Below the pieces are notes generated by a model. That model saw only the letters and a list, made by a program, of their open reading frames with translations, was not told the DNA's origin and ran no database searches. A stretch of 64,000 nucleotides of DNA from an uncultured Roseburia sp. (GTDB lineage Bacteria > Bacillota > Clostridia > Lachnospirales > Lachnospiraceae), in the NCBI GenBank assembly GCA_947642555.1, contig CANRSX010000016.1, forward strand, positions 1 through 64,000, in the 5' to 3' direction. Of this stretch, positions 51,080-58,750 are shown in pieces (the stretch's first letter is position 1; every line of letters begins with the position of its first letter). A program made the position numbers and the translations under genes.

Positions 51080-52071
51080 GATGCCTTCACCTCCGAATCC
51101 GGTTTCCCCCTGTCCCGTTTTCCGGAGGGGCGTTTTCCTGTCCCGATATAGCTGGTGCGCACGCGCGGATCGATCACCGTGTACGCCACATCCACGATCA
51201 GAAGGATCACGCAGAAAAGAAACGCGATAAACAGCGTGCCTGCCATCACCTGCGGCACATCCTTCGTCCGGATGGAAGTCACGATCAGATTCCCCAGGCC
51301 TGGCAGGGAAAATACCGTCTCGATCACGACGGCGCCCCCTAGAAGGCTGCCGAAATTCGAACCGATGACCGTGATCACCGGCATCAGCGCATTCTTTAAC
51401 GCATGCCCGAAGATCACACCGCCCTCCATCCGTCCCTTGGCCCGTGCCGTCCGGATATAATCCTGATGGATGGTGTCAAGCATGGCGGAGCGGGTCATGC
51501 GGATGACCTCCGCCAGGGACGGCAGCGAAAGCGCGATCACCGGCATCACATAGGATTTCCAGCCGCTCTCCACCCCGTAGGAGGGGAGGATGCCAAGCTT
51601 TAGTGAGAAAAACAGCATCATCATCAGGCCCAGCCAGAAGCTGGGAATCGAAGCCGCCATCATGGAAAACACCGTCAGAATCCGGTCCAGTATGGAATAC
51701 TGCTTTACGGCGGAAATCACGCCGAGAAAAATGCCGAGCACGCTCACCGTGACGATGCTTAAGCCTGCCAGCTTTAAGGTGACCGGAAACCGGGCAAAAA
51801 TCTCAAGAAACACAGACTGACGACTCCGGTAGGAGACGCCGAAATCCCCGTGCAGCACGCCCCACATATAGTTGCCGTACTGTACCAGAAACGGCTTGTC
51901 GAGCCCTAACTCCGCGCGCATCTTATCCAGCGCATCCTGCGGCGCACTCGCGCCGAGCATGATACGCGCCGGGTCTGCAGGGGTAAAATATAAAATCGAA
52001 AACACAATAAAGGAAACCGCGATCATGATCGGTATGAGGATCAGGATCCGTTTCAACACATACTTTGCCAA
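51076..52071 (-). CDS. Peptide-type ABC transporter permease (DppB-like)
   Basis: A 331-residue permease. The N-terminus AKYVLKRILILIPIMIAVSFIVF followed by ILYFTPADPA is typical of DppB. The EAA loop is RTARAKGRMEGGVIFGHALKNAL. The start codon is TTG 52071 behind GAGGTGG. It is separated by 80 nt from the binding-protein gene and coupled to the DppC-like gene. Confidence 0.96.
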   Translation of the reverse strand: MAKYVLKRILILIPIMIAVSFIVFSILYFTPADPARIMLGASAPQDALDKMRAELGLDKPFLVQYGNYMWGVLHGDFGVSYRSRQSVFLEIFARFPVTLKLAGLSIVTVSVLGIFLGVISAVKQYSILDRILTVFSMMAASIPSFWLGLMMMLFFSLKLGILPSYGVESGWKSYVMPVIALSLPSLAEVIRMTRSAMLDTIHQDYIRTARAKGRMEGGVIFGHALKNALMPVITVIGSNFGSLLGGAVVIETVFSLPGLGNLIVTSIRTKDVPQVMAGTLFIAFLFCVILLIVDVAYTVIDPRVRTSYIGTGKRPSGKRDRGKPDSEVKAS

Positions 52072-52151
52072 TGCTAACCACCTCTTCCGACTACGGTAAA
52101 AAGAAGGAGGGAGAAGTGATCCCGCTTCCCTCTCCTTCTGTCATCCTTACA

Positions 52152-53765
52152 TTAGTTCCATGAAAAATCCTTATACATATATTTCTGGGTCGGAACTGCT
52201 TTTACGCCCTTTAAGTTCGCATTGTAAACCACAGTCGACGCCTGGAAATACAGCGGTACAAAATATGCCTCGTCCGCAAGGATCTGATTTACCTTAATGT
52301 AGATCTCGTCGCGCTTTGCGGAATCCAGCTCTGTCCTGGCCTCATCCAGCAGCGCGTCGATCTCCGGGTTATTGATTCTGGATACGTTAAACGTACCGGT
52401 CGAGTGGAACATATCGTAGTAAGCGCTGTCCGTATTTGCGATCTCCATCGGGTAGCCGCCGCGGCTGACGTCATAGCCGCCGTCCTCGAAGGTCGCCCAC
52501 CAGGTACCGCTCTCCACCGGCTCAAGCTCTAAGGTAACGCCGACTGCCGAGAGCTGTGCCTGTAAGGTCTCGCCGAGCTTCGTGTTGTCCGTGGACTCAC
52601 CATAATAGAAGGTCAGCACCAGATCCTCCGCTCCGGCTGCCGCCAGCAGCTCCTTCGCCTTCTCCGGGTCATAGGGATATGTGGTGACGTCCGTGGTATA
52701 ACCTTCCTGCCCCTCTACCAGCGCCATGTCGCCAACATAACCGGTTCCCTCGGTAATCATGACGTTTAACGCCTCGCGGTCGATCGCGTAGGAGAGCGCC
52801 TGACGCACCTCCTTCGGGATGCGGTTGCTGTTGAAATTCGTGTAGTAGAAGCTGTTGCCCACCGTGCTGTCGGTCGCCAGGTTCTCATTGCTCTGCGCCT
52901 GCTGGTACGTCACTGCGGAGAGAGCCGTTCCGAAGGCCAGATCCGCCTCGCCGGTCTCTAATGCCACCAGCGCTGTATTTGTGTCTGCGATAAAGTTGAA
53001 GGTCAGGTTCTTAATGGACGGCGCGCCGTTCCAGTACTCCTCGTTCGCCTCCAGCTTCACATTCTGTCCTGCCGTCCAGCTGACAAATTTGTAAGCGCCG
53101 GTACCGATGGGGTTGCGGCCAAACTCTTCCAGGTCAACACTGTTGAAGTAATCCGCGTCGATAATCTCGCAGTACCACAGCATGTTCAGGAAATTACCGT
53201 AAGCGTATTTCAGATTGATCGTCACGGTATGATCGTCGACAATCTCACAGTCCTTAATGGCAAAGGACGCAAACTGCATCCAGGACTCCTCGGTAAAGCG
53301 GTCCACCGAAAGCTTCACATCCTCCGCGTCCATCACATCCCCGTTGTGGAACTTAATGCCCTCCTGAAGATGGAAGGTATAGCTCGTTCCGTCGTCGGAT
53401 ATATCCCAGCTGGAAGCCAGCATCGGCTGAACCTTTCCCTCCTCGTCAAGAGCCACCAGGCCGTCAAAAATATTGCTGCAGAAATTGATCTCCGCAACGG
53501 ACGGAAGCGCCTGCGGATCCAGTGTGGAAAATTCCGCGCCGAGGATCACCGTGAGATCATCCCGGTCCACAGCGCCAGCATCGGCGCTGCCCGCGTCACT
53601 TCCGGTATCGGCTCCGTCGTCACTCCCGGCGCTGCCGCCGGCCTCTGTGCCCGCCGCGCCCGATCCGCCAGCATCCTGCCCGCCGGACTGTTTGTCTCCG
53701 CCGCCGCACGCGGTCAGCGACAGCGCCATGCCAAGCGTCAAAAGCAGTGCAATTGGTTTTTTCAT
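52152..53765 (-). CDS. Substrate-binding lipoprotein of the peptide/nickel type (family 5)
   Basis: A 537-residue lipoprotein with signal peptide and lipobox SLTAC (Cys20), then a Gly/Ala/Asp-rich linker to about residue 68. The mature domain has the DppA/OppA pattern (LDPQALPSVAEINFCSNIFDGL, WDISDDGTSYTFHLQEGIKFHNGD, GTGAYKFVSW, ALSYAIDREALN). It captures the ligand for the DppBC-DF-type transporter encoded downstream. AAAAGGAGGAA precedes the ATG. The ligand is unknown and need not be a peptide. Confidence 0.95.
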   Translation of the reverse strand: MKKPIALLLTLGMALSLTACGGGDKQSGGQDAGGSGAAGTEAGGSAGSDDGADTGSDAGSADAGAVDRDDLTVILGAEFSTLDPQALPSVAEINFCSNIFDGLVALDEEGKVQPMLASSWDISDDGTSYTFHLQEGIKFHNGDVMDAEDVKLSVDRFTEESWMQFASFAIKDCEIVDDHTVTINLKYAYGNFLNMLWYCEIIDADYFNSVDLEEFGRNPIGTGAYKFVSWTAGQNVKLEANEEYWNGAPSIKNLTFNFIADTNTALVALETGEADLAFGTALSAVTYQQAQSNENLATDSTVGNSFYYTNFNSNRIPKEVRQALSYAIDREALNVMITEGTGYVGDMALVEGQEGYTTDVTTYPYDPEKAKELLAAAGAEDLVLTFYYGESTDNTKLGETLQAQLSAVGVTLELEPVESGTWWATFEDGGYDVSRGGYPMEIANTDSAYYDMFHSTGTFNVSRINNPEIDALLDEARTELDSAKRDEIYIKVNQILADEAYFVPLYFQASTVVYNANLKGVKAVPTQKYMYKDFSWN

Positions 53766-53780
53766 AATCGTTTCCTCCTT

Positions 53781-55016
53781 TTACATCAGCGCGATAATCT
53801 GATCGGCCGTGCGGTTTTTCACCCGCGCCAGCAGATCCTCGCACCAGGCTTTGTCATAATAACAGCCATCTTTTATCACAGCGAGATAAGATCTCGCATT
53901 GGATACATTCTCCAGCGGATTCTTCGCCATCACCAGGATATCCGCGTCCATTCCTTCTTTTAACATCCCCACATGGTCCAGGATTCCCATGTTTCTCGCC
54001 CCGTTGACCGTTCCGCACTGCAGCGCACGGTAAGGCGTAAAGCCGAAATAATTCACCAGATGCTCCAGCTCGTTATACACGGAAAATCCGCCTACCACAC
54101 CCGGATTCGGCACGTCAGTCCCAAGCATCACGCGGTCGGAGTATTTGTTAAAGATCTTCTGCCGCTCGACTTCCTCCAAAAAATCGTACTCATCATAACG
54201 ATGTTTGTCGATCCTCCACTGCGTCACCTTTTCCCAGTCCTTCTGCCAGTATGGATTCATGTACTCGCGCCCCGGCACCTGATTTAAGTCCCCGCGGATA
54301 TGTACAAAATTCTCGATGGTCAGCGCCACCTCCACGGTCGGGCAGGTCCACATCCCGGACTCCGCCAACATGATGATCTCCTCCTCATGCTTCGTATCCG
54401 GCAGGCAGCTGATATGCTCCAGCGAGTAGTAGCCGGATTTTGCCAGCTCCTCGAAGGTCACGAAACGGTTTCCATGTCCTACCACCGGGATCCCCAGCTC
54501 GTTCGCTGTGCGCATGATCTCAAAAAACGCATCCCGCGGGATATCCGGATAGGTCTTCACATACTGATAGCCGTCCCGGAAGCACTCCAGCACCGCCCGG
54601 TGTCCCTCCTCGGGCGTCGTCACGATCTTCGAGCCCGCCCAGTAGGTCACGCCGTCGGTCAGAGGGCCGGTGGAATACACGTGAGGACCCGGGCGGATAC
54701 CCGCGTCGATCTCGCGCACCCACTGCTGCGTCTCCAGAAAACCCCACATATTCCGGCAGGTCGTCACGCCGCAGGCGATCAGCATCTCCGTGATATCGTC
54801 GGAATCCATATGGATATGACAGTCAAAGAGCCCCGGCATCAGGAACTTTCCGGTGCAGTCCCGCTCCGCCACATCCGAGATGTCAATGTGCGGCGCTATT
54901 TTGTATATTTTGCCGTTTGCCACAAACAGATCCATCTCATAGAGCACCCGGTCGTTCTCCATGGTGATCAGATTCGCATTCCGCAGAATATACATGGAAT
55001 CATCTTTTCGATACAT
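53781..55016 (-). CDS. Metal-dependent amidohydrolase (imidazolonepropionase/prolidase-like)
   Basis: A 411-residue member of the amidohydrolase superfamily. Metal ligands are in GLFDCHIHM (HxH), the bridging Lys in YVKTY, and later His in VVGHGN and LEHIS and Asp in LGTDVPNPG. Relatives hydrolyse cyclic amides, Xaa-Pro dipeptides or similar C-N bonds. There is no signal peptide. It is the first gene of the transporter operon, 15 nt before the binding protein. GAGGGGAG supports ATG 55016. It probably cleaves the imported ligand. Confidence 0.88.
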   Translation of the reverse strand: MYRKDDSMYILRNANLITMENDRVLYEMDLFVANGKIYKIAPHIDISDVAERDCTGKFLMPGLFDCHIHMDSDDITEMLIACGVTTCRNMWGFLETQQWVREIDAGIRPGPHVYSTGPLTDGVTYWAGSKIVTTPEEGHRAVLECFRDGYQYVKTYPDIPRDAFFEIMRTANELGIPVVGHGNRFVTFEELAKSGYYSLEHISCLPDTKHEEEIIMLAESGMWTCPTVEVALTIENFVHIRGDLNQVPGREYMNPYWQKDWEKVTQWRIDKHRYDEYDFLEEVERQKIFNKYSDRVMLGTDVPNPGVVGGFSVYNELEHLVNYFGFTPYRALQCGTVNGARNMGILDHVGMLKEGMDADILVMAKNPLENVSNARSYLAVIKDGCYYDKAWCEDLLARVKNRTADQIIALM

Positions 55017-55131
55017 AACATCACTCCCCTCGTTTTACCAGACAGCCGCTTTGATCCGATGCGTGTTCGGATGCGACGGTGAATTTGCGATTCAGCAGTT
55101 TTTCGTTTTTAAATACTACAAATATAGTTCT

Positions 55132-55146
55132 ATTGTGTCAGACAAT
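55132..55146. promoter_or_regulatory. Palindrome, possible MarR operator
   Basis: ATTGT-GTCAG-ACAAT is a 15-bp inverted repeat in the 210-bp gap between the MarR gene and the amidohydrolase gene, in a position to control the operon. No clear promoter with standard spacing was found around it. Confidence 0.4.
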
Positions 55147-55226
55147 ATGATTTCACAGGTTCGCTTTTATAAAATTTTCACTGTCAAAGCACCCGTGAAA
55201 TCATCCTTCCGGATCACAGAAACGCC

Positions 55227-55679
55227 TTACTTCAGATACTCCTTCAGGTAATTCGTGTAATGCTCGATGAATTCGAGGATCGCTCTCTGCTCGTCTTCCG
55301 TGTAGTAATGAAAATACTCGTAGGTCATCGGACTGGTGCGCTCGTGGAACTGGTAATGTCCCTCGTATGCACGCTCCCCCAGCTCCGTCAGCCTGTAGAA
55401 TACCACCTTGCGGTTGTTCTCATTGTGATAGCTGGTCAGAAGACCAGAGGTCTCCAGCCGGTGCGTCATCTTGGAAAACGTACCCTTGCGAAGTCCCACC
55501 TTCTCCGCCAGCTCGGAAGCATTCAGATCCGGATGATTATGTACTGCCTCCAGCAGATGAACCTCCCGCGCGGACATCACAATCCCGCAGCCGTAGTCCC
55601 TGCGCTTCTCATCGACGATGTCGCTGTAGTTGCACAGCTGAACCATGGCCTCGTCCATCTGCTTGATAAAATTATCCAT
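55227..55679 (-). CDS. MarR-family transcriptional regulator
   Basis: A 150-residue winged-helix regulator. The recognition region is NASELAEKVGLRKGTFSKMTHRLETSGLL, with the wing NNRKVVFYRLTELGERAYE. MarR proteins usually repress until a small phenolic or metabolite ligand binds. It lies upstream of and in line with the Dpp-reductase operon and is the obvious regulator of that operon. No strong ribosome binding site is visible before ATG 55679. Confidence 0.93.
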   Translation of the reverse strand: MDNFIKQMDEAMVQLCNYSDIVDEKRRDYGCGIVMSAREVHLLEAVHNHPDLNASELAEKVGLRKGTFSKMTHRLETSGLLTSYHNENNRKVVFYRLTELGERAYEGHYQFHERTSPMTYEYFHYYTEDEQRAILEFIEHYTNYLKEYLK

Positions 55680-55756
55680 GCCATCACCCTGCTGCTTTCT
55701 AGTTTATAGCACTATACCACTTTAACATGTCAAAGTCAATAGTTTCCAAAGAAAAA

Positions 55757-55790
55757 GTTTCCGAAGAAACTATTTCTTCGGAAACTTTTT
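55757..55790. terminator. Bidirectional terminator after the AAA-TOPRIM pair
   Basis: GTTTCCGAAGAAA (55757-55769) and TTTCTTCGGAAAC (55773-55785) form a perfect 13-bp stem with a 3-nt loop. T tracts follow on both strands (TTTTT at 55786-55790, and the complement of GAAAAA at 55751-55756). It directly follows the TOPRIM-like gene. Confidence 0.9.
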
Positions 55791-56421
55791 ATAACAGGCC
55801 TTTTTCCAGCAGCATCCTCCGTATCCGTTTTATCGCGCCTGTCAGACTATCCGAATTCACACATGCCTCATCAATATTCCAAATCTCGTCGATATATTTT
55901 CCCCATATCGAGTTATATGTAGAAGGTTTTTTCCCGGGTCGTTCAAAAGAAAGCGCATTTCTTATCGAGACCGACTTTGATAATGGTGCTATCTCTGTCA
56001 GTATATACAGACTTGTTTTATAAGGAATATGATCTGAAATTTCTTTATCCACCCTGTGTTTTGAAGGAATCATATCAATCGGTATCCCAAAATATTCCGC
56101 CATACCTGTTCTGTCAGCCAGCAGCCAGGATTCCGCTTCATCAACAGCAAAATTGATCGCGGCATAATCAACATTTCTCTCTTTCTGCAGATACCGGTTC
56201 AGAAGATCTATGATACAGTTGTCATCCGAATCAAAAACCCCCACTACCGGATATTTCTTTGCAAAATTAAGCATTGTCCCAAGTGACTCAAGGGCCCGTG
56301 TACCATGCACGCGGAACGTCAGATCTTCAAATTCAGGTTCAGTCTCAGGCAGACAAAATCTGACCAGACGTTTTGCAATCTGTTTTGTCACAAAATCTTC
56401 CCCGCCAATATATATGGTCAT
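55789..56421 (-). CDS. TOPRIM/DUF4276-like protein, partner of the AAA ATPase
   Basis: A 210-residue protein with a TOPRIM-like arrangement: an early acidic GGED (residues 6-9), a DSDD motif after a hydrophobic strand (VVGVFDSDD, about 59-67) and VDEAESWLLAD (93-103), which resembles the DUF4276 family. TOPRIM effectors in defence systems are nucleases. No toxin activity can be proven from sequence. ATG 56421, 4 nt after GGGAGG, is preferred over the track start. It begins 13 nt after the ATPase stop. Confidence 0.72.
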   Translation of the reverse strand: MTIYIGGEDFVTKQIAKRLVRFCLPETEPEFEDLTFRVHGTRALESLGTMLNFAKKYPVVGVFDSDDNCIIDLLNRYLQKERNVDYAAINFAVDEAESWLLADRTGMAEYFGIPIDMIPSKHRVDKEISDHIPYKTSLYILTEIAPLSKSVSIRNALSFERPGKKPSTYNSIWGKYIDEIWNIDEACVNSDSLTGAIKRIRRMLLEKGLL

Positions 56422-56434
56422 TCTGCCTCCCGAT

Positions 56435-57601
56435 CTATAAAAAGTCAAATAGCGACAATTGTCCATCCATGATTCCTTTCGGTGTAACTTTGGGAATCAC
56501 TGCATCCGCCGGCGTATACCCTGCTTCGATTTTTGCTCTTACAGCGTCACTCGAACTGGCCTTTTCTATCGTTGTTCCCTCTTTTCCTGGCTCAAGTATC
56601 ATAATTTCATCCAGATCAATCGTATCTGTATCCAGAAGATCATAACTATGGGATGAAATTATAACCTGACGATTTTTGGCAATATTACTTTTCTGGGCAT
56701 TTGCAATAAACATCGGCAACTGTTTCACTATTTCGGAATGCAGATACAATTCCGGTTCCTCCAGCAGCAGAACCCCTGATCCGTCTAAAATTGCCCATAT
56801 GATTCCCAGCAGTCTCAACGTGCCGTCTGAGAACTGATCTTCTCTTTGGTATGCTTCCTGCGGTCTGAAATGTTCGTATTTTACCTGCAGATGCGGCCGG
56901 CCATTTTCATCCTGCTTAAATTCCAGATTTGAGAACTGCGGTACGGCCATTTTTAAAATCTTATTTATTATTTTCAGCCTGGAATCCCTTTTTCTTGCCG
57001 AAGTCGCCGATATACTTTCCAGCAGGTTTCTCCCATAAAAATCCTCCGTAGCTGCAGAAGGTAAAAATGAATCCGTCTCCCGTATCAGCTGCGGTATAAT
57101 GTTTACATATGAAATCTCTTTAAAGCAATCATACAGCACCCGGTATTCACCATTCATCGCCGGCTGCTCTAAAAAGGTAAACTGATTTGACAGATAATCT
57201 CCGGCAGCATATTTTCTGTCCAGCAATATTTTATCCTGACATGTGATTCGTTCCAGCCGGATATTAATGTCCCTGTTTTCCTGTTTTCCTGCCGCCGAAT
57301 TAAACTGCAGCTGGTATGTCCACTCAACAGCGCCATCCTTTTTTTCATCTGTCAGACGTACAAATATCTCGATATAATTCTGGCTTCTGGCATTCAGATA
57401 CCTTAATTTCTTTATTCCTCCCCGGGCATTGACTGCTTTTTGCAGACCATCTACTGTAACATCCTTTAAAAAGCGAAAGACATCCAGAAGATTCGATTTT
57501 CCGGCTGCGTTTGCTCCTATTATAAATGTTCTGTTTGTGAGTTCAAAATCAGCATTCCCAAAATTTCTCCAGTTTTTCAGCCCTAACTCCCGAATTTTCA
57601 A
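56435..57601 (-). CDS. SMC/OLD-like AAA ATPase (AAA_15/AAA_21 type)
   Basis: A 388-residue ABC-class ATPase. Walker A is GANAAGKS (29-36), the signature-like QFSDGTLRLLGI and Walker B GVLLLEEPELYLH follow, and the H-loop is in VIISSHSYDLL. The N-terminus LGLKNWRNFGNADFEL is typical of RecF/OLD-like ATPases. I chose TTG 57601 because GGGGGAGG lies 8 nt upstream; the track uses an earlier TTG without a good site. It is followed at once by the TOPRIM-like gene. Together they look like a split OLD-type nuclease system. Confidence 0.85.
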   Translation of the reverse strand: MKIRELGLKNWRNFGNADFELTNRTFIIGANAAGKSNLLDVFRFLKDVTVDGLQKAVNARGGIKKLRYLNARSQNYIEIFVRLTDEKKDGAVEWTYQLQFNSAAGKQENRDINIRLERITCQDKILLDRKYAAGDYLSNQFTFLEQPAMNGEYRVLYDCFKEISYVNIIPQLIRETDSFLPSAATEDFYGRNLLESISATSARKRDSRLKIINKILKMAVPQFSNLEFKQDENGRPHLQVKYEHFRPQEAYQREDQFSDGTLRLLGIIWAILDGSGVLLLEEPELYLHSEIVKQLPMFIANAQKSNIAKNRQVIISSHSYDLLDTDTIDLDEIMILEPGKEGTTIEKASSSDAVRAKIEAGYTPADAVIPKVTPKGIMDGQLSLFDFL

Positions 57602-57683
57602 TGCGGTATCCTCCCCCGTTTTTACTAAAAGCATCGTAACATATTCCGCTGAAAATTTCAAATGCTATGCTTCCTGCAGCAGA

Positions 57684-57779
57684 TCAGCCGCCACTTTCAA
57701 ACGGAAGGCCATGGAGCGATTCCGCCCCGGATGCTGTCATGAGAATCTCGTTTTCCAGCCGCACGCCGAATCTGCCAAA
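57684..57779 (-). pseudogene. Remnant of an M24 (Xaa-Pro aminopeptidase-like) C-terminus
   Basis: Reading leftward, one frame gives FGRFGVRLENEILMTASGAE and ends at a TGA (57686-57684). This matches the C-terminal pattern of M24 peptidases (G-x-R-x-E plus a bilobed metal ligand, then LVTxxGxE). About 31 codons survive and nothing upstream matches. It lies directly upstream of the AAA gene, so an M24 gene was probably truncated by insertion or deletion. Too short for the ORF track. Confidence 0.5.
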
Positions 57780-57833
57780 AAATAATAAATGTGCCCCGGA
57801 TAATGGAAATCAGCAGCAGAATCCCGTTCTTCC

Positions 57834-57862
57834 TTGACAAATCCGTGGCATTCCCTTAAACT
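57834..57862 (+). promoter_or_regulatory. Promoter of the small topoisomerase-tail-like gene
   Basis: TTGACA (57834-57839) and TAAACT (57857-57862) are 17 bp apart, with the start near 57869 and AAGGGGG before ATG 57899. Confidence 0.6.
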
Positions 57863-57898
57863 TTTATCAGTTTAATCCATATAAAGGGGGACACGATT

Positions 57899-58234
57899 AT
57901 GGGAATTGACTGGGAAGAGATTCTGGGCGCAGAGGGCGATGAGCTGGCGGATGCATATGAAGCCCGTATCGAAGAAGAAGAGCGGGCGTCCTCGCCTCGT
58001 CCGGTAACTCTGACAGATTATTGTACGGGTATCTGGCAGGGGAGAAATATCCGATTCAAAAAAATATTCAGCAATCATACATTTACAGCTGAGGAATGTG
58101 AGAAACTGCTGAAGGGGGAAGTAATCTCCTTTTCCGCTGTCAGTAAAAAAGGAAAACTGTATACGGCAAAGGGTAAACTGGCGGATTTAAATTATAATGG
58201 TCACAATTATGTCGGCTTTAAATTTGTCGATTAA
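57899..58234 (+). CDS. Small protein resembling the C-terminal domain of type III (TopB) topoisomerases
   Basis: A 111-residue protein. The first ~40 residues are acidic. The C-terminal part (about 48-110: IRFKKIFSNHTFTAEECEKLLKGE and YTAKGKLADLNYNGHNYVGFKF) resembles the short accessory domain at the C-terminus of mobile-element TopB proteins and related clostridial proteins. No catalytic domain is present. It has its own promoter and ribosome binding site, so it is probably a real small gene rather than debris. Function unknown. Confidence 0.65.
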   Translation: MGIDWEEILGAEGDELADAYEARIEEEERASSPRPVTLTDYCTGIWQGRNIRFKKIFSNHTFTAEECEKLLKGEVISFSAVSKKGKLYTAKGKLADLNYNGHNYVGFKFVD

Positions 58235-58263
58235 GCGGGCGCGTCAGAAGGCTTTCCTTACAC

Positions 58264-58305
58264 GAAAAAACGGCAGCACCCTGGCTCCTCCCCAGAATGC
58301 TGCCG
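58264..58305 (-). terminator. Terminator of spoIIID
   Basis: CGGCAGCA (58271-58278) and TGCTGCCG (58298-58305) form an 8-bp stem. Read leftward it is followed by a six-T tract (complement of AAAAAA just before 58271). It lies about 30 nt past the spoIIID stop codon. Confidence 0.8.
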
Positions 58306-58333
58306 CCCATCTGTCTCTTTTTTGTTCCGCCGC

Positions 58334-58594
58334 CTACACCGCCGGCTGCTGATGCAGATATTTTTCCTTCGTCGCCATCCCGCCCCGGATATGACGCTCG
58401 GATTTGTTCACGTCAAGTACTTTTCTCGTCTCCGCAGCAAGCGATGGATTGACCTGCGCAAGGCGTTCTGTGACATCTTTATGTACCGTGCTTTTACTTA
58501 TCCCGAAATGCTTCGCAGCCTGCCGGACCGTGGTATTGTTCTCGATAATATATCTTGCAATCTCCATCGCTCTTTCTTCAATATAACCTTTCAA
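58334..58594 (-). CDS. spoIIID: Sporulation transcriptional regulator SpoIIID
   Basis: An 86-residue DNA-binding protein of the mother cell that adjusts the sigma-E regulon and helps turn on sigma-K. The helix-turn-helix TVRQAAKHFGISKSTVHKDVTERL (about 22-45) is highly characteristic, and the basic C-terminus RHIRGGMATKEKY matches. The start codon is TTG 58594 with an AGGGGA site. It stands alone, with a sigma-E-type promoter upstream and a terminator after it. Its presence indicates a spore former. Confidence 0.97.
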   Translation of the reverse strand: MKGYIEERAMEIARYIIENNTTVRQAAKHFGISKSTVHKDVTERLAQVNPSLAAETRKVLDVNKSERHIRGGMATKEKYLHQQPAV

Positions 58595-58623
58595 AAGAAA
58601 TCCCCTGCACTACTTGTTTTTAC

Positions 58624-58653
58624 ATTGTATGCAGAGGAATCCCTGAATATGTC
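58624..58653 (-). promoter_or_regulatory. Sigma-E-type promoter of spoIIID
   Basis: Reading leftward, GACATATT (58653-58646) and CATACAAT (58631-58624) are separated by 14 bp. These fit the sigma-E consensus (-35 with ATATT, -10 CATACAmT, 14-bp spacing). The start near 58616 lies just before the gene. Confidence 0.85.
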
Positions 58654-58750
58654 TTCCGGTTCTGAGGCCGGAAGGGACAGCATTTACATCGGTTCCCGGA
58701 ATCTCTCTATCCTGCACTGATGCTTTCTTTTTCCCGCCGGGGCCTCCCTG

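Noticed and set aside
55789-57601. Naming the AAA-TOPRIM pair as PARIS (AriA/AriB) or RloAB
   Set aside because: Only the general layout agrees; by eye the partner is closer to DUF4276 and no diagnostic sequence of AriB or RloB is visible.
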